This document shows positions 36,210 to 47,005 of a DNA stretch of 64,000 bases, piece by piece. Every line of letters begins with the position of its first letter. Within the stretch, counting starts at the first letter, position 1. Under the pieces are notes generated by a model. The model searched no databases and was not told the DNA's origin. It worked only from the letters and a program-made list of their open reading frames with translations. The DNA lies in the NCBI RefSeq assembly GCF_001190745.1, contig NZ_CP012196.1, forward strand, positions 930,001 to 994,000, written 5' to 3'. Made by a program: the position numbers and the translations under genes. This DNA is from Campylobacter gracilis (GTDB taxonomy: Bacteria > Campylobacterota > Campylobacteria > Campylobacterales > Campylobacteraceae).

Positions 36210-38447
36210 ATGGCAGAATTTAAAAGGCTCTGGATGGCGCTTGTAGCGGTACTCATCGTGGGCTTTAGTTTCTTGGGTTTTTACGGCGGCGAGGTGTATA
36301 GGCAGTCTCCGCCGGTGGTAAAATTTACCGATGCTAGCGGAGCTGAGCTAATCAGCACCGAGCGCATTTACCGCGGACAGGAGGCCTGGCAGAGCATCGG
36401 TGGTATGCAGGTGGGCTCTATCTGGGGTCACGGCGCGTATCAGGCGCCCGATTGGAGCGCGGATTGGCTGCATAAGGAGCTAGTTGCGTTTATGGATATC
36501 AAGGCGCAGGAGCGTTTCGGCGCTAAATTTGACGCTTTGAGCGACGAGCAAAAGGCGCAGATTAAGGCGCTTACTAAAGCTGAGTACCGCACCAACACCG
36601 TAAAAGACGGCGCCGTCAAGCTAAGCGATGATCGCTTAAAGGCTATGGCGGTCGTAAAAGACGAGTACATGGGCGTTTTTGGAAACGATCCGCGCTTTAA
36701 AAAGCTTCGCGAGGATTACGCGATGAAGGAAAATACGCTCGCAAACGAGCAACACCGCGCCGAGCTCGTGGATTTCATATTTTGGACTGCGTGGGCGGTT
36801 TCTACGGATCGTCCAAGCGGAGAGGCGACCTATACCAATAACTGGCCGCACGAGCCGCTGATAGACAATGTCCCTACCACGGAAAACGTCGTTTGGACGA
36901 TTGCAAGCCTTGTTATTTTGCTTACCGGCATCGGTCTTTTAGTGTGGTTTGGAAATTTCTACGGCAAAAAGGACGAGGATTTCGAGGCTCCTGCGAAGCT
37001 AAATGCCGATCCGATCGCCGCTTTAGCGCTTACGCCGTCGCAAAAGGCGCTTGGTAAATATCTTTTCGTAGCCGTTGCATTGTTTGCATTTCAGGCCTTC
37101 ATCGGCGGCTTTGTTGCGCACTATACGATCGAGGGTCAGTCCTTTTTCGGGCTTGATCTTTCGCAATATATCCCTTACTCGCTAGCGCGCACCTGGCACG
37201 TGCAGGCGTCCATTTTCTGGATCGCTACGGGCTTTTTGGCGGCGGGATTGTTTCTAGCTCCGATCATCAACGGCGGCAAGGATCCGAAATTTCAAAAGCT
37301 CGGCGTGGACGTGCTTTTCTACGCGCTTCTTTTCTTGGTCGTCGGCAGCTTTGCAGGCGAATACATGGCGATTGCGGGCAAGATGGATCCAAGCAGCAGC
37401 TTCTGGATCGGACATCAAGGATATGAGTATTTAGACCTCGGTAGAATTTGGCAGCTGATACTGTTCGTGGGCCTTGTGATCTGGATGGTGCTCGTGCTGC
37501 GCGGCTTTATCGCAGGCTTTAGAGCCGAGGGCGATAAGAATTTATTGGCGATCTTTACCGCTTCGGTTATCGCCGTGGGGCTTTTTTACGGCGCGGGGCT
37601 ATTTTACGGACAGCGCTCGCCGATCCCTGTGATGGAGTATTGGCGCTGGTGGGTCGTGCACCTTTGGGTCGAGGGATTTTTCGAGGTTTTCGCGACGGCG
37701 TCTTTGGCGTTCGTATTCGCGTCCTTGGGCTTAGTAAGCAAGAAATTTGCCACCTACACCTCGATTGCTAGCGCATCGATTTTCCTAATCGGCGGAATTC
37801 CGGGCACCTTCCACCACCTCTATTTTGCGGGCACCACTACGCCGATAATGGCTGTGGGTGCAAGCTTTTCGGCGCTTGAGGTCGTGCCTTTGGTGCTTTT
37901 GGGCTCAGAGGCGTTTCATTACTATAAGCTTCAATTCGCGCAGGATTGGGCTAAGCGTCTAAAATGGCCGCTTTACTGCTTCATCGCCGTAGCGTTTTGG
38001 AATATGCTGGGCGCGGGCGTTTTCGGCTTTTTGATCAACCCGCCGCTTGCGCTATTTTACATCCAGGGTTTAAACACCACCGCAGTGCACGCTCATACGG
38101 CGCTATTTGGCGTATACGGCTTTTTGGCACTCGGCTTCGTGTGGCTCGTGGCGCTGTATATTTACAAAGACAAAAACTTTGACGATACGCTGATGAAGAT
38201 CGGCTTTTGGGCGCTTAACGCGGGTCTGCTTCTAATGGTGCTGATTTCGCTTCTTCCGGTTGGAATTTTGCAGGCGTTTGCGGCGATCGACGTGGGTATG
38301 TGGTATGCAAGAAGCGCGGAATTTTTGCAAAAAGACAGCCTCTACGGGCTCCGCTGGGCGCGCATCATCGGCGATACGATCTTTTTGGTAGGAAGCGTGT
38401 GCTTCTTGCTTCAAATCGTGCGAATGATATTCTCACGCGCTAAATAG
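36210..38447 (+). CDS. norZ: Quinol-dependent nitric oxide reductase (qNOR)
   Basis: Reduces two NO to N2O at the inner membrane with electrons from quinol, for denitrification or NO defence. The 745-aa length matches single-subunit qNOR: an extra N-terminal periplasmic part with IYRGQEAWQSIGGMQVGSIW and HGAYQAPDWSADWLHKE, then about twelve helices of the NorB type. Expected heme ligands are visible in LARTWHVQASIFWI, FHHLYFAGTT (the binuclear His pair) and HAHTALFGVYG, with WRWWVVHLWVEGFFEVFA. ATG at 36210 follows AAAGGAGTGAAA. A strong terminator follows, so the gene is alone. Confidence 0.94.
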   Translation: MAEFKRLWMALVAVLIVGFSFLGFYGGEVYRQSPPVVKFTDASGAELISTERIYRGQEAWQSIGGMQVGSIWGHGAYQAPDWSADWLHKELVAFMDIKAQERFGAKFDALSDEQKAQIKALTKAEYRTNTVKDGAVKLSDDRLKAMAVVKDEYMGVFGNDPRFKKLREDYAMKENTLANEQHRAELVDFIFWTAWAVSTDRPSGEATYTNNWPHEPLIDNVPTTENVVWTIASLVILLTGIGLLVWFGNFYGKKDEDFEAPAKLNADPIAALALTPSQKALGKYLFVAVALFAFQAFIGGFVAHYTIEGQSFFGLDLSQYIPYSLARTWHVQASIFWIATGFLAAGLFLAPIINGGKDPKFQKLGVDVLFYALLFLVVGSFAGEYMAIAGKMDPSSSFWIGHQGYEYLDLGRIWQLILFVGLVIWMVLVLRGFIAGFRAEGDKNLLAIFTASVIAVGLFYGAGLFYGQRSPIPVMEYWRWWVVHLWVEGFFEVFATASLAFVFASLGLVSKKFATYTSIASASIFLIGGIPGTFHHLYFAGTTTPIMAVGASFSALEVVPLVLLGSEAFHYYKLQFAQDWAKRLKWPLYCFIAVAFWNMLGAGVFGFLINPPLALFYIQGLNTTAVHAHTALFGVYGFLALGFVWLVALYIYKDKNFDDTLMKIGFWALNAGLLLMVLISLLPVGILQAFAAIDVGMWYARSAEFLQKDSLYGLRWARIIGDTIFLVGSVCFLLQIVRMIFSRAK

Positions 38448-38475
38448 AGCTTTTGCGAGCTTTTATCGCTTGCTT

Positions 38476-38511
38476 GCCTCGCAGGAATTTTATGTTCTTG
38501 CGAGGCTTTTT
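38476..38511 (+). terminator. Strong rho-independent terminator after the nitric oxide reductase gene
   Basis: GCCTCGCAGGAA pairs with TTCTTGCGAGGC (12 bp with one G-U pair) around loop TTTTATG and is followed by five T residues. It lies about 30 bases after the stop. Confidence 0.85.
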
Positions 38512-38691
38512 AAATTTTACTAGGCTTCGCAAGAGCTTTTTGCCGCGGAAGATATTCGCGCAAGCTTTAAGCTTAGCCACAAATCGCGCTAAATCTTTAA
38601 AATTTTAAAATTTAATCCTCTTAAATTTACCCGAGCCAAATTTTAAATTTGCTAAAATTACCGCCGAAATTTCAATCTCAAGGAGTGGAAA

Positions 38692-39135
38692 ATGGGTGTG
38701 CGAGAGCAAATTTTAGAAGACATTAAAACGGCGATGAAAAGCGGCGATCACTTCCGCAGAGACAGCCTGCGGATGCTTAACGCCGCGCTTAAGCAGGTGG
38801 AGGTAGACGAGCGCATCAGCCTTAGCGACGAGCGCGTCTTTAGCATACTTCAAAGCGAGATCAAGCGCCGAAACGACTCTGTGGAGCAGTATCGCGCGGG
38901 CGGTCGCGACGATCTGGTGCAAAAAGAGCAGGGCGAGATCGAGATCATCGCGTCCTATCTGCCCGCGCAGCTAAGCGATGCCGAGCTTGCCGCCGCGGTT
39001 GGCTCGCTAATCGCGCAGCTCGGCGCGAGCGGCGCAAAGGATATGGGACGCGTGATGAAAGCTGCCAAGGAAGCGCTCGGCTCAAGCGTGGACGGCAAGC
39101 GGCTGAGCGAGGCGGTCAAAGCGGCACTGAAGTAG
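38692..39135 (+). CDS. yqeY: GatB/YqeY domain protein
   Basis: A 147-aa cytoplasmic protein similar to the tRNA-binding tail domain of the amidotransferase subunit GatB, found as a stand-alone protein in many bacteria. Recognisable parts are REQILEDIKTAMKSGD, DSLRMLNAALKQVEVDER, RRNDSVEQYRAGGRDDL, EIEIIASYLPAQLSD and GAKDMGRVMKAAKEA at the end. An AAGGAGTGGAAA ribosome site precedes the ATG. The true role is not established; an effect on tRNA-dependent amidation is inferred from the domain. Confidence 0.93.
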   Translation: MGVREQILEDIKTAMKSGDHFRRDSLRMLNAALKQVEVDERISLSDERVFSILQSEIKRRNDSVEQYRAGGRDDLVQKEQGEIEIIASYLPAQLSDAELAAAVGSLIAQLGASGAKDMGRVMKAAKEALGSSVDGKRLSEAVKAALK

Positions 39136-39267
39136 CCTGCGTTTGGGGTAAATTTAAGTCTGGCTACGGCTAAATTGTATCGACGTAAAATTTCGCTGCT
39201 GAAATTTTTTGAGATAGAGCTTTGGCTGCGGAATTCATACGCTAATTTAAAATTTTAAAGGACTATC

Positions 39268-39897
39268 ATGAAAAAATTTATCGCGGTTTTACTAGCCGTC
39301 CTGCTTGTGGGATGCCAGTGCAAACAAAACGTAGTGCCTGGGGCAAACGAAACGCCCGAAAAAATCACGGCATTTTTCATAAACGACGGTAAAGAATACA
39401 TCGTAGGCGAGAAACTCAGCTATGTGCTGACGGACGGCTCGTCGCTTAAGAATATCTCGGAATTTTACGACGGCGGATACGCCAAGGGGCTTAAGCGCGA
39501 GTTTGTGCAGATCGAAGTAACCGATGCTAAAAACGGCGAGGCGCGCGGTAGCTTCAGTGCATTTTTGAATTCCGCAGCCGGTGCAGATGTCGCCAAAATC
39601 AAGGCTCTAGCGAACCGCATCGAAATCGATGAGAAAAAAGGCGAGATAGAAGTTATTTTTAACTTCGATGCGCGCGTCGTGCAGATCAAAAATCTTAGCG
39701 AAATAATGAAGCCAAGCGATAGGTTGCGCTCCCCGATTCCGGCAAACATCGAGGTTAGACCTGAACGCTGCGAGGGCAACGCCCTATTGGATACGTTAGG
39801 CGTAATCGTGGCTATACCGGTGATAATCGTGGGCGTAGTGCTATTTCTGCCCGTCGGGGCGATGGAGGCGCTTGCGATGCAGCATAGCCCGCGATAA
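39268..39897 (+). CDS. Predicted lipoprotein of unknown function
   Basis: A 209-aa envelope protein with a lipoprotein signal peptide ending LLVGC (lipidated Cys16) and a C-terminal hydrophobic segment (LGVIVAIPVIIVGVVLFLPVG), so it may be attached at both ends. The middle is strand-rich, with repeated Asp/Gly/Lys turns. An AAAGGACTATC ribosome site precedes the ATG. It begins a group of three small envelope genes in the same direction (39268-41451). No family recognised. Confidence 0.8.
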   Translation: MKKFIAVLLAVLLVGCQCKQNVVPGANETPEKITAFFINDGKEYIVGEKLSYVLTDGSSLKNISEFYDGGYAKGLKREFVQIEVTDAKNGEARGSFSAFLNSAAGADVAKIKALANRIEIDEKKGEIEVIFNFDARVVQIKNLSEIMKPSDRLRSPIPANIEVRPERCEGNALLDTLGVIVAIPVIIVGVVLFLPVGAMEALAMQHSPR

Positions 39898-39949
39898 TAA
39901 AAGTCATGAAATTGCGTATCTTGCAGTGAAACTTACAATGTAATGAGCG

Positions 39950-40576
39950 ATGAAGCTCGGCGAAATTTGGCATAACTTAGATCGCAAATTCGATCTATTT
40001 ATGATCGCATTTTATTTGGCGGCGATGTGGTACGGATTTCTTTTTAGCTTGAATCCTAAAAGCTTAGATGATCTGAAAATCGCGAATGGAATAATCATGG
40101 ATGTCGGAAGCGATGATGGGCGCGAATATATGCAGATTTTTACGGACGAGCGCAAATTTATCAAAGTCTTTTTAAATGGCGATACGGATAACTTAACCTC
40201 TTTCTATAAAAATAAAATTTTGCTCAATGCAGCAATTGCCGAAGCTAATTTTAAGCGATCAGGAGCGGACGAGTGGCAAGGTGTAAATATTAAGCCTTCT
40301 ATCTCGTTAATCGCATACGAATGGCTGGAAGGCAAGCGAGTTAAAGCTTGGTATCAAAGCCGTCCGTTTCAGGGTCACGGTACGGCATATCAGGTCTTAT
40401 TTTTGGATTATAAAGCAAGCATAGATCCGCAGCAGCGCGAGTATCTAATAAAATTCAGATATGACAAATACGCTACTATGGATGATAAATTTACGGCTAT
40501 GGTATTTGGAGCTTTGACGCTCATTTTTCTTGCGATAGCGGCAAGCAAAATTTATCGAGCGCGCCAGCTATCATAA
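39950..40576 (+). CDS. Membrane protein of unknown function, two membrane segments
   Basis: The 208-aa protein has membrane helices at both ends (LFMIAFYLAAMWYGFLFSL and AMVFGALTLIFLAIAAS), enclosing a soluble strand-rich region of about 130 residues. This layout resembles that of the DUF3592-like protein encoded at 40750, although sequence similarity is not obvious by eye. The ribosome site is weak (GAGCG). It follows the lipoprotein gene by 52 bases. Confidence 0.75.
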   Translation: MKLGEIWHNLDRKFDLFMIAFYLAAMWYGFLFSLNPKSLDDLKIANGIIMDVGSDDGREYMQIFTDERKFIKVFLNGDTDNLTSFYKNKILLNAAIAEANFKRSGADEWQGVNIKPSISLIAYEWLEGKRVKAWYQSRPFQGHGTAYQVLFLDYKASIDPQQREYLIKFRYDKYATMDDKFTAMVFGALTLIFLAIAASKIYRARQLS

Positions 40577-40749
40577 AATTCTATGACGTTAAATTTTAAG
40601 CAGTGCGCGGAATTTGTAGCGCGCCCGTTTCGCGCCTTTGCTCATTAAGCGGCGCTTCGGCTTTACGGCGCGGCGCGCGCCGTAAATTTTACTTTGTGTC
40701 CGTAAATTTAAAGCCCGTGATCGCTTGCGGCTGATTTAAGGGAGGAATT

Positions 40750-41451
40750 ATGCTTATTTTTACATTGTGCTTTTGCGGCTTTGCGGTGCTTTGTAACCTG
40801 ATTTGCCGCGCGATGAAAAGAGGCGATGCCTCGCTGCTCGCGCGATTGAAAGCTTCAAAGCTCGCCCGCGTCTTTGCTAGAGCTTTCGTTCCTTTCGGCG
40901 AAGCGCCTTTGATTAAAATAAGGCTTTTGCAAGTAGCGGGAATTTTCGCATTCGTCGCGCTTTTTTTATCGGTAATCTTATTTTTAAACGCCCCCGAAAA
41001 TAACGACATCAGCGGCGCGCAAATTCTAAGCGGCGAGCTCGTATCCTATGAGCGTCATCGCCATTACAAAAGCGATTATTGCGATATCGAAATTCGCACG
41101 AGCGAGGGCGAGCTGGAGCGGCTGCGATCGGGCATTTGCAGGGATGAAATGCAATTTCGTCGCGGCGAGCGGATAAGCATTTGGTATAAACGCGATTTGA
41201 TGCATCCGGGTGAAATCAGAATTTATCAGTTAAAATTTGAAAAGGATAAGGGCTATTTGATCGAATTTAACGAGGGCAGAAGAGATACCTATCTCAAAAC
41301 GGCGGCGGGCTCGCTTTTTGTGCTCGCGCTATGCCTGGCGCTGATATACGCGCTTAATACAGACGAGGCGCGAGAGGCTTATGAGCGCAAAAAGCAAAAG
41401 GGAGAAAACACGGCGCGCAGTATGGAGACTAAGTATTTCAAAAAGCGTTAG
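40750..41451 (+). CDS. DUF3592-like membrane protein
   Basis: A 233-aa protein with N-terminal membrane segments (MLIFTLCFCGFAVLCNLI; VAGIFAFVALFLSVILFLN), a soluble strand domain, and a helix near the end (TAAGSLFVLALCLALIYAL), then a basic tail. The middle (GELVSYERHRHYKSDYCDIE, with RRGERISIWYKRDLMHPGEI) follows the pattern of DUF3592 proteins, where a polymer of strands ends in a wYdPxxPxxxri-type turn. Function unknown. GGGAGGAATT is the ribosome site. Confidence 0.78.
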   Translation: MLIFTLCFCGFAVLCNLICRAMKRGDASLLARLKASKLARVFARAFVPFGEAPLIKIRLLQVAGIFAFVALFLSVILFLNAPENNDISGAQILSGELVSYERHRHYKSDYCDIEIRTSEGELERLRSGICRDEMQFRRGERISIWYKRDLMHPGEIRIYQLKFEKDKGYLIEFNEGRRDTYLKTAAGSLFVLALCLALIYALNTDEAREAYERKKQKGENTARSMETKYFKKR

Positions 41452-42043
41452 GCTCGCGGCGCACGAAATTTTAAAATGCGACTTTGAAATTTGGCTATTT
41501 TGCGAACCGATTCATAAATCGAATTTAGGCGCGCGGAATTCATCGCAGCTTTAAGGATTGCGCGTGAGATTTAAATTCGCAGCTTCAGCGTAAATTTAAG
41601 CCGTTATTAAAATGCAGACACGGCTGATATGCCCGCGCTGACAACCGCATTTTTTGATAAATTTAAGGCGCTACTCAAATACAAACCGCAGCAGGCTTTA
41701 AATTTAATAAATTCGGCTTGATAAATTTGCCTCGCGCCAAATTTTGAAATTTTGCAGTTTTCCCCGTGCTGCTTCGCTTAAATTTTAAAATTTCGGCGAT
41801 TTTGCGGCGCTTAGCAAAAAAAGGCGCGGTCACAAGAGGTTCAGCTTCCGTAAAATCGGCTTTAAATTTAAAGCCCGAAATATACAAAAACAAGCCGTTT
41901 CATAGAGTGCTTGTTTCGCGGATTTGCGTTTTTAAAATTCTAAAAATTTCCGCTCGCAGCGCGCGTTTGAAATTTCAAATTCACGCTATGTTTGCCTCGG
42001 CTTGCTGCACGAAATTTAAATCGCCAAAATAAGAGCAAATGCG
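41452..42043. other. 592-bp intergenic region without recognised gene
   Basis: Lies between convergent genes. It contains many AAATTT-type words, including AAATTTTAAAATTTC near 41780, at uneven distances, and stops in all frames. No hairpin with T run was found for either flanking gene. Confidence 0.5.
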
Positions 42044-44290
42044 CTAAAATAGCCCTTTTATCAGACCCTTAACCACGTCCGATTTCTCCTTTTTCGCGTC
42101 GTTTTTGCTGCTGTTATCGTCCTTTTTCACACCGAAAAGTTTGTCGATGCCCTTGCCGATCTGCTTGTCGAGCTTGCCCTTTAGATAGTCCGATTGGATA
42201 TTGTATTTCGGCTCTTTGATCGTGCCGGTGATGTTTATTTCAAGATCGGTCTTTTCGATGTTTGCTTTAACCGGTACCGAAATCGCGCCCGTTTTGCTAT
42301 CCAGCGTGCCGCCCGTGACGTTTAGCTTGCTTTTTTGCGCGCTCATATCGGCGTTGAAATTTATCAAATTTTGCTTGATCGTGCCGTTTACTTTGGCGTC
42401 GTTATAGACCTCGCCGCCTAGATCGCGACCTAAAATTTTACCGATTTTATCGATCAATCCGCCGCTAGGAAGGCGTCCGTTGTTGATGATCGCATCGAAT
42501 TTGCCGCTGTGCGAGCTCGTATTATACGTAAGATTTGCGTTGCCCGTGCCGTCGTAGACATGATCGATATTTAGAAGCGTCGTAAGTTCTTTGACGATGA
42601 AATTTTGAAGTTTGAAGTTCGCTTCATCGCCCGCGATCTGTCCATTCAGCTCGCCGCCCGCGACCTTGGAATTTATGGTCGCAAACAGGCTCTTGCCGTC
42701 GTGCGAAAGCTCGCCTGTAGCGGCAATCTTGCCGTTTAGTCTGCGATTTAGAAAAAACTCGAGTCGCTGCAGACTCGGGATCAGTAGCGCGTAGTTTGCT
42801 TTAAGCGCTTTGTTTTTGAGCTCGTAGGTGCCATTTAGGCTCTGAAGCTGCGCTAGATCGGAGTTCGCGCTTACGCTAAAGGTCGCGACGGAGTTTTTGA
42901 TATTTGTCTGCGCCTGCGCGTCCGCTTTCAGATCGCTCGGGAAGTTCTTGCCCGTCGCGCCGTCTAAAAATTTCTTAAAAATCACGCCGTTAGCGAGCGA
43001 AATTTGCGCCATGCCGTTAATGCTGTCTTTTAAGCTTAACTTCGCATCGCCGTTTATCGTGCCCTCTCCGATCGCGCCGCCGTAAAACAGAGCCGAAAGC
43101 ATGGCCAGATTTAGATTGCTCGCCTTAAGCTTTAGATCGCTCAAATTTCCGCTCGCATTCAGGTTGCCGCCCATCGCGTTTAAATTTAAGTTTAGATTTT
43201 TAAGCTCATTTTGCGCTAGAGCCGCGCTAAGCTCGCCGTTTGCCTTGCCTTGTAGCTTCACTCCCAGGACGTTTTGCAGCGCGGCTAGATCGTTTGCGTT
43301 TAGCTTCGCGGACAGCTCGCCGTTTTTATTTTTCAGATCGTATTTGGCCTCTGTATCCGCTTTAAGCGCGTCTCTAAACGCCGAAATTTGCGAGTTTGAA
43401 AGCTCAAGCGTAGAAAAATCGGTCTTTAAATTTCCGTTTGCTTTAACGTCGCCAGAAATTTTACGCCCGATAAGGCTTTCAAGCTTCGCTAGATCGGGCA
43501 AGCTTAGATTGAAATCGGAGTTTAAAGTTTTGTTTTTTAGATCAAATTCCGACTTTTCGGCGCTGATTTTGCCTAGCGTCGAATCGATCTTGCTTGCTGC
43601 TCGCAGGATGTCATTTTGCGCCGTGATGTCTGAGTTTAGCGTGATCTGCACGCCCTTTGGGATGGAGATATTCATATCTTTAAACGCAGATTCGTTTAGG
43701 ACCAAATTTGAGCTCTTGATGCTCGCGTTGCCCTCTGCGCCGCCGCTGCTAGCCTTGATGTCCGAGAGAATGTCGATATTTCCTTTGGCGTAGATCGGCA
43801 GAGAGGCTACGCTAAGGGCCTTTTCGACGTTTAGGCCCTTAGCGTCGATTTGCAGATCAAGCGGGCTAAGGTCTTTTAAATTTACCAAAAATTTTACGTT
43901 GCTATCAAAAATTCGCCCGCTGCCGTTGATGCCGAATTTGTCAAGATCGCCTAAAATTTGCCCTTTGAGGCTTAGCCCTTCGCTCGTTTTTATGCCGAGC
44001 TTGGCTAGATCGTGCGCATTTGCGTCGTAACTAAGATCGAAAGAGCGCGCAAAAAGCGAGTATTTGCCCTTTACGTTTACGTTCGCAGCGTCATTTACGT
44101 TGGCGCTGATGTCCAGATCGCCGAAATTTAGATCGAATTTCTCAAGCTTCACGTCAAGGCCGCTTTTTTCTTTGATCAAATTTTCTATGTAAGGCTTGGT
44201 GAGATTGTTGCCAAAATCGCTGAAAAATAGGCAGCCCGTGCCTACGATAAGCAGGATTAAAATTCCTGCGATTATGCCGAAAATTTTCAT
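42044..44290 (-). CDS. AsmA/DUF748-like envelope protein with internal repeats
   Basis: A 748-aa protein with one N-terminal membrane anchor (GIIAGILILLIVGTGCLFF) and a long periplasmic strand-rich body, the layout of AsmA-like proteins thought to carry lipids between membranes. The body shows repeating units: LPDLAKLESLIGRKISGDVK (about residue 260), NDLAALQNVLGVKLQGKANG (about 327) and PSLQRLEFFLNRRLNGKIAA (about 501), each followed by an xxGxL-D turn. The C-terminal AsmA-like section has GTGNANLTYNTSSHSGKF and ends with a Lys-rich tail. Transcribed alone, divergent from groESL. Assignment is by pattern; exact subfamily unsure. Confidence 0.8.
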   Translation of the reverse strand: MKIFGIIAGILILLIVGTGCLFFSDFGNNLTKPYIENLIKEKSGLDVKLEKFDLNFGDLDISANVNDAANVNVKGKYSLFARSFDLSYDANAHDLAKLGIKTSEGLSLKGQILGDLDKFGINGSGRIFDSNVKFLVNLKDLSPLDLQIDAKGLNVEKALSVASLPIYAKGNIDILSDIKASSGGAEGNASIKSSNLVLNESAFKDMNISIPKGVQITLNSDITAQNDILRAASKIDSTLGKISAEKSEFDLKNKTLNSDFNLSLPDLAKLESLIGRKISGDVKANGNLKTDFSTLELSNSQISAFRDALKADTEAKYDLKNKNGELSAKLNANDLAALQNVLGVKLQGKANGELSAALAQNELKNLNLNLNAMGGNLNASGNLSDLKLKASNLNLAMLSALFYGGAIGEGTINGDAKLSLKDSINGMAQISLANGVIFKKFLDGATGKNFPSDLKADAQAQTNIKNSVATFSVSANSDLAQLQSLNGTYELKNKALKANYALLIPSLQRLEFFLNRRLNGKIAATGELSHDGKSLFATINSKVAGGELNGQIAGDEANFKLQNFIVKELTTLLNIDHVYDGTGNANLTYNTSSHSGKFDAIINNGRLPSGGLIDKIGKILGRDLGGEVYNDAKVNGTIKQNLINFNADMSAQKSKLNVTGGTLDSKTGAISVPVKANIEKTDLEINITGTIKEPKYNIQSDYLKGKLDKQIGKGIDKLFGVKKDDNSSKNDAKKEKSDVVKGLIKGLF

Positions 44291-44405
44291 TTCGTCCCCT
44301 TAAAATTTAAAATTTGAGGGTATTATAGCCCTTAAAATTTAACGTTTGAAATCTCGATACTTGAGTTAAAATCACTAAAGTTTTATAAAAATTTTTCATA
44401 AACTA

Positions 44406-44434
44406 TTGACAAGATTTTAAATTTTGCATATAAT
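44406..44434 (+). promoter_or_regulatory. Consensus sigma-70 promoter of groESL
   Basis: TTGACA (44406-44411), a 17-base spacer and TATAAT (44429-44434) match the housekeeping consensus in every position. The expected transcription start falls within the CIRCE element that follows, the usual arrangement for HrcA control. Confidence 0.92.
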
Positions 44435-44435
44435 C

Positions 44436-44462
44436 TTAGCACTCAAACACATTGAGTGCCAA
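44436..44462 (+). promoter_or_regulatory. CIRCE operator (HrcA binding site)
   Basis: TTAGCACTC, nine bases, then GAGTGCCAA: the CIRCE inverted repeat with one mismatch from TTAGCACTC-N9-GAGTGCTAA. It overlaps the expected start of transcription of groESL, so the repressor HrcA would block initiation until heat shock. hrcA is not in the window. Confidence 0.93.
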
Positions 44463-44496
44463 TTTTAGAAAATCACAAATCAAAGAAAGGACTGAA

Positions 44497-44760
44497 ATGA
44501 AATTTCAACCACTTGGCAAGCGCGTTCTAATCGAGCGCGAGGAGGAAACTAAAAAGACCGCTTCGGGCATCATCATCCCCGACAATGCTTCAAAAGAGAA
44601 GCCTTCGACCGGCAAAATCGTAGCCGTCGGCAGCGAATGTGAAGGCGTCAAAAATGGCGATACCGTAGCGTTTGCAAAATACGCAGGCAGCGAGATTAGC
44701 TTAGATGATAAGAAATATCTTATCTTAAATTTAGAAGATGTTTTAGGCATAATTAAATAA
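44497..44760 (+). CDS. groES: Co-chaperonin GroES
   Basis: Forms the heptameric lid of the GroEL chamber. The 87-aa protein starts [17 protein letters not shown], has the mobile-loop region [19 protein letters not shown] and ends [14 protein letters not shown] at 44497 was chosen because AAAGGACTGAA precedes it and the family starts here; the longer upstream frame runs into the CIRCE element. groEL follows 12 bases later. Confidence 0.98.
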   Translation: MKFQPLGKRVLIEREEETKKTASGIIIPDNASKEKPSTGKIVAVGSECEGVKNGDTVAFAKYAGSEISLDDKKYLILNLEDVLGIIK

Positions 44761-46410
<1,650 letters not shown>

Positions 46411-46415
46411 CCCCG

Positions 46416-46439
46416 TGGGAGCGTCATTCGGCGCTCCCA
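46416..46439 (+). terminator. Hairpin after groEL, possible terminator
   Basis: TGGGAGCG and CGCTCCCA form a perfect 8-bp G+C-rich stem with loop TCATTCGG, six bases after the groEL stop. There is no T run, so it may stabilise the mRNA end or act with Rho instead of being a classical terminator. Confidence 0.55.
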
Positions 46440-47005
46440 TGCCATTACAACGGCGCTGTGAGATTTTGCAGCGCCGCGAAATGCTTTATGCGCGGCGATG
46501 TTTTAGCTATACGCCGCTAAAATGATATGTGCCGCGTTTTAGATACGTCTAAGGTGCGGCGATTTATTATGAATTAGCGATTAAGCGGTGTGATTTTTAG
46601 TCACCGTATGATCTGATAAATTTTGTATCTTACCGCAAATTTGCGGTTTTGCCGCGTTATCCTTTAATTTAAAAGCTTTATTTGAGCTTCCTTTTTACCT
46701 TAAATTCTGACTTGCCACTCAAAATTTAAGCGCAGAATTCTAAAGCTTTAAAATTTTTCAGCTCTCCTTCTTAAACGCTTACAAGATAAAATTTTTCTGT
46801 GATGCCATATTTTTAGTGTGATAAAATTCTATTGCCAAACAGAATCCTAGCTGCGGAATTTTTATAGCTTAGCCTTTATCAATGTTTTTATTTGGCGATA
46901 CGGCTTGAAATTAGAGCTGAAATTTCATAGCCTCACTCATTAAATTTAACGCGGCTTAATCTAAGCTTTGCTAAATTTCGCCTAAAATCCATTGAAAGGA
47001 AAACG
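46440..47005. other. 566-bp intergenic region without recognised gene
   Basis: AT-rich DNA with scattered AAATTT words and stops in all frames. No tRNA-like structure or regular repeat spacing was seen. The AAAGGAAAACG ribosome site of the next gene closes it. Confidence 0.5.

Noticed and set aside
41766-42032. 88-codon frame between the DUF3592-like gene and the AsmA-like gene
   Set aside because: No ribosome site; composition (Lys, Arg, Phe, Ser) is that of AAATTT spacer DNA read in frame.
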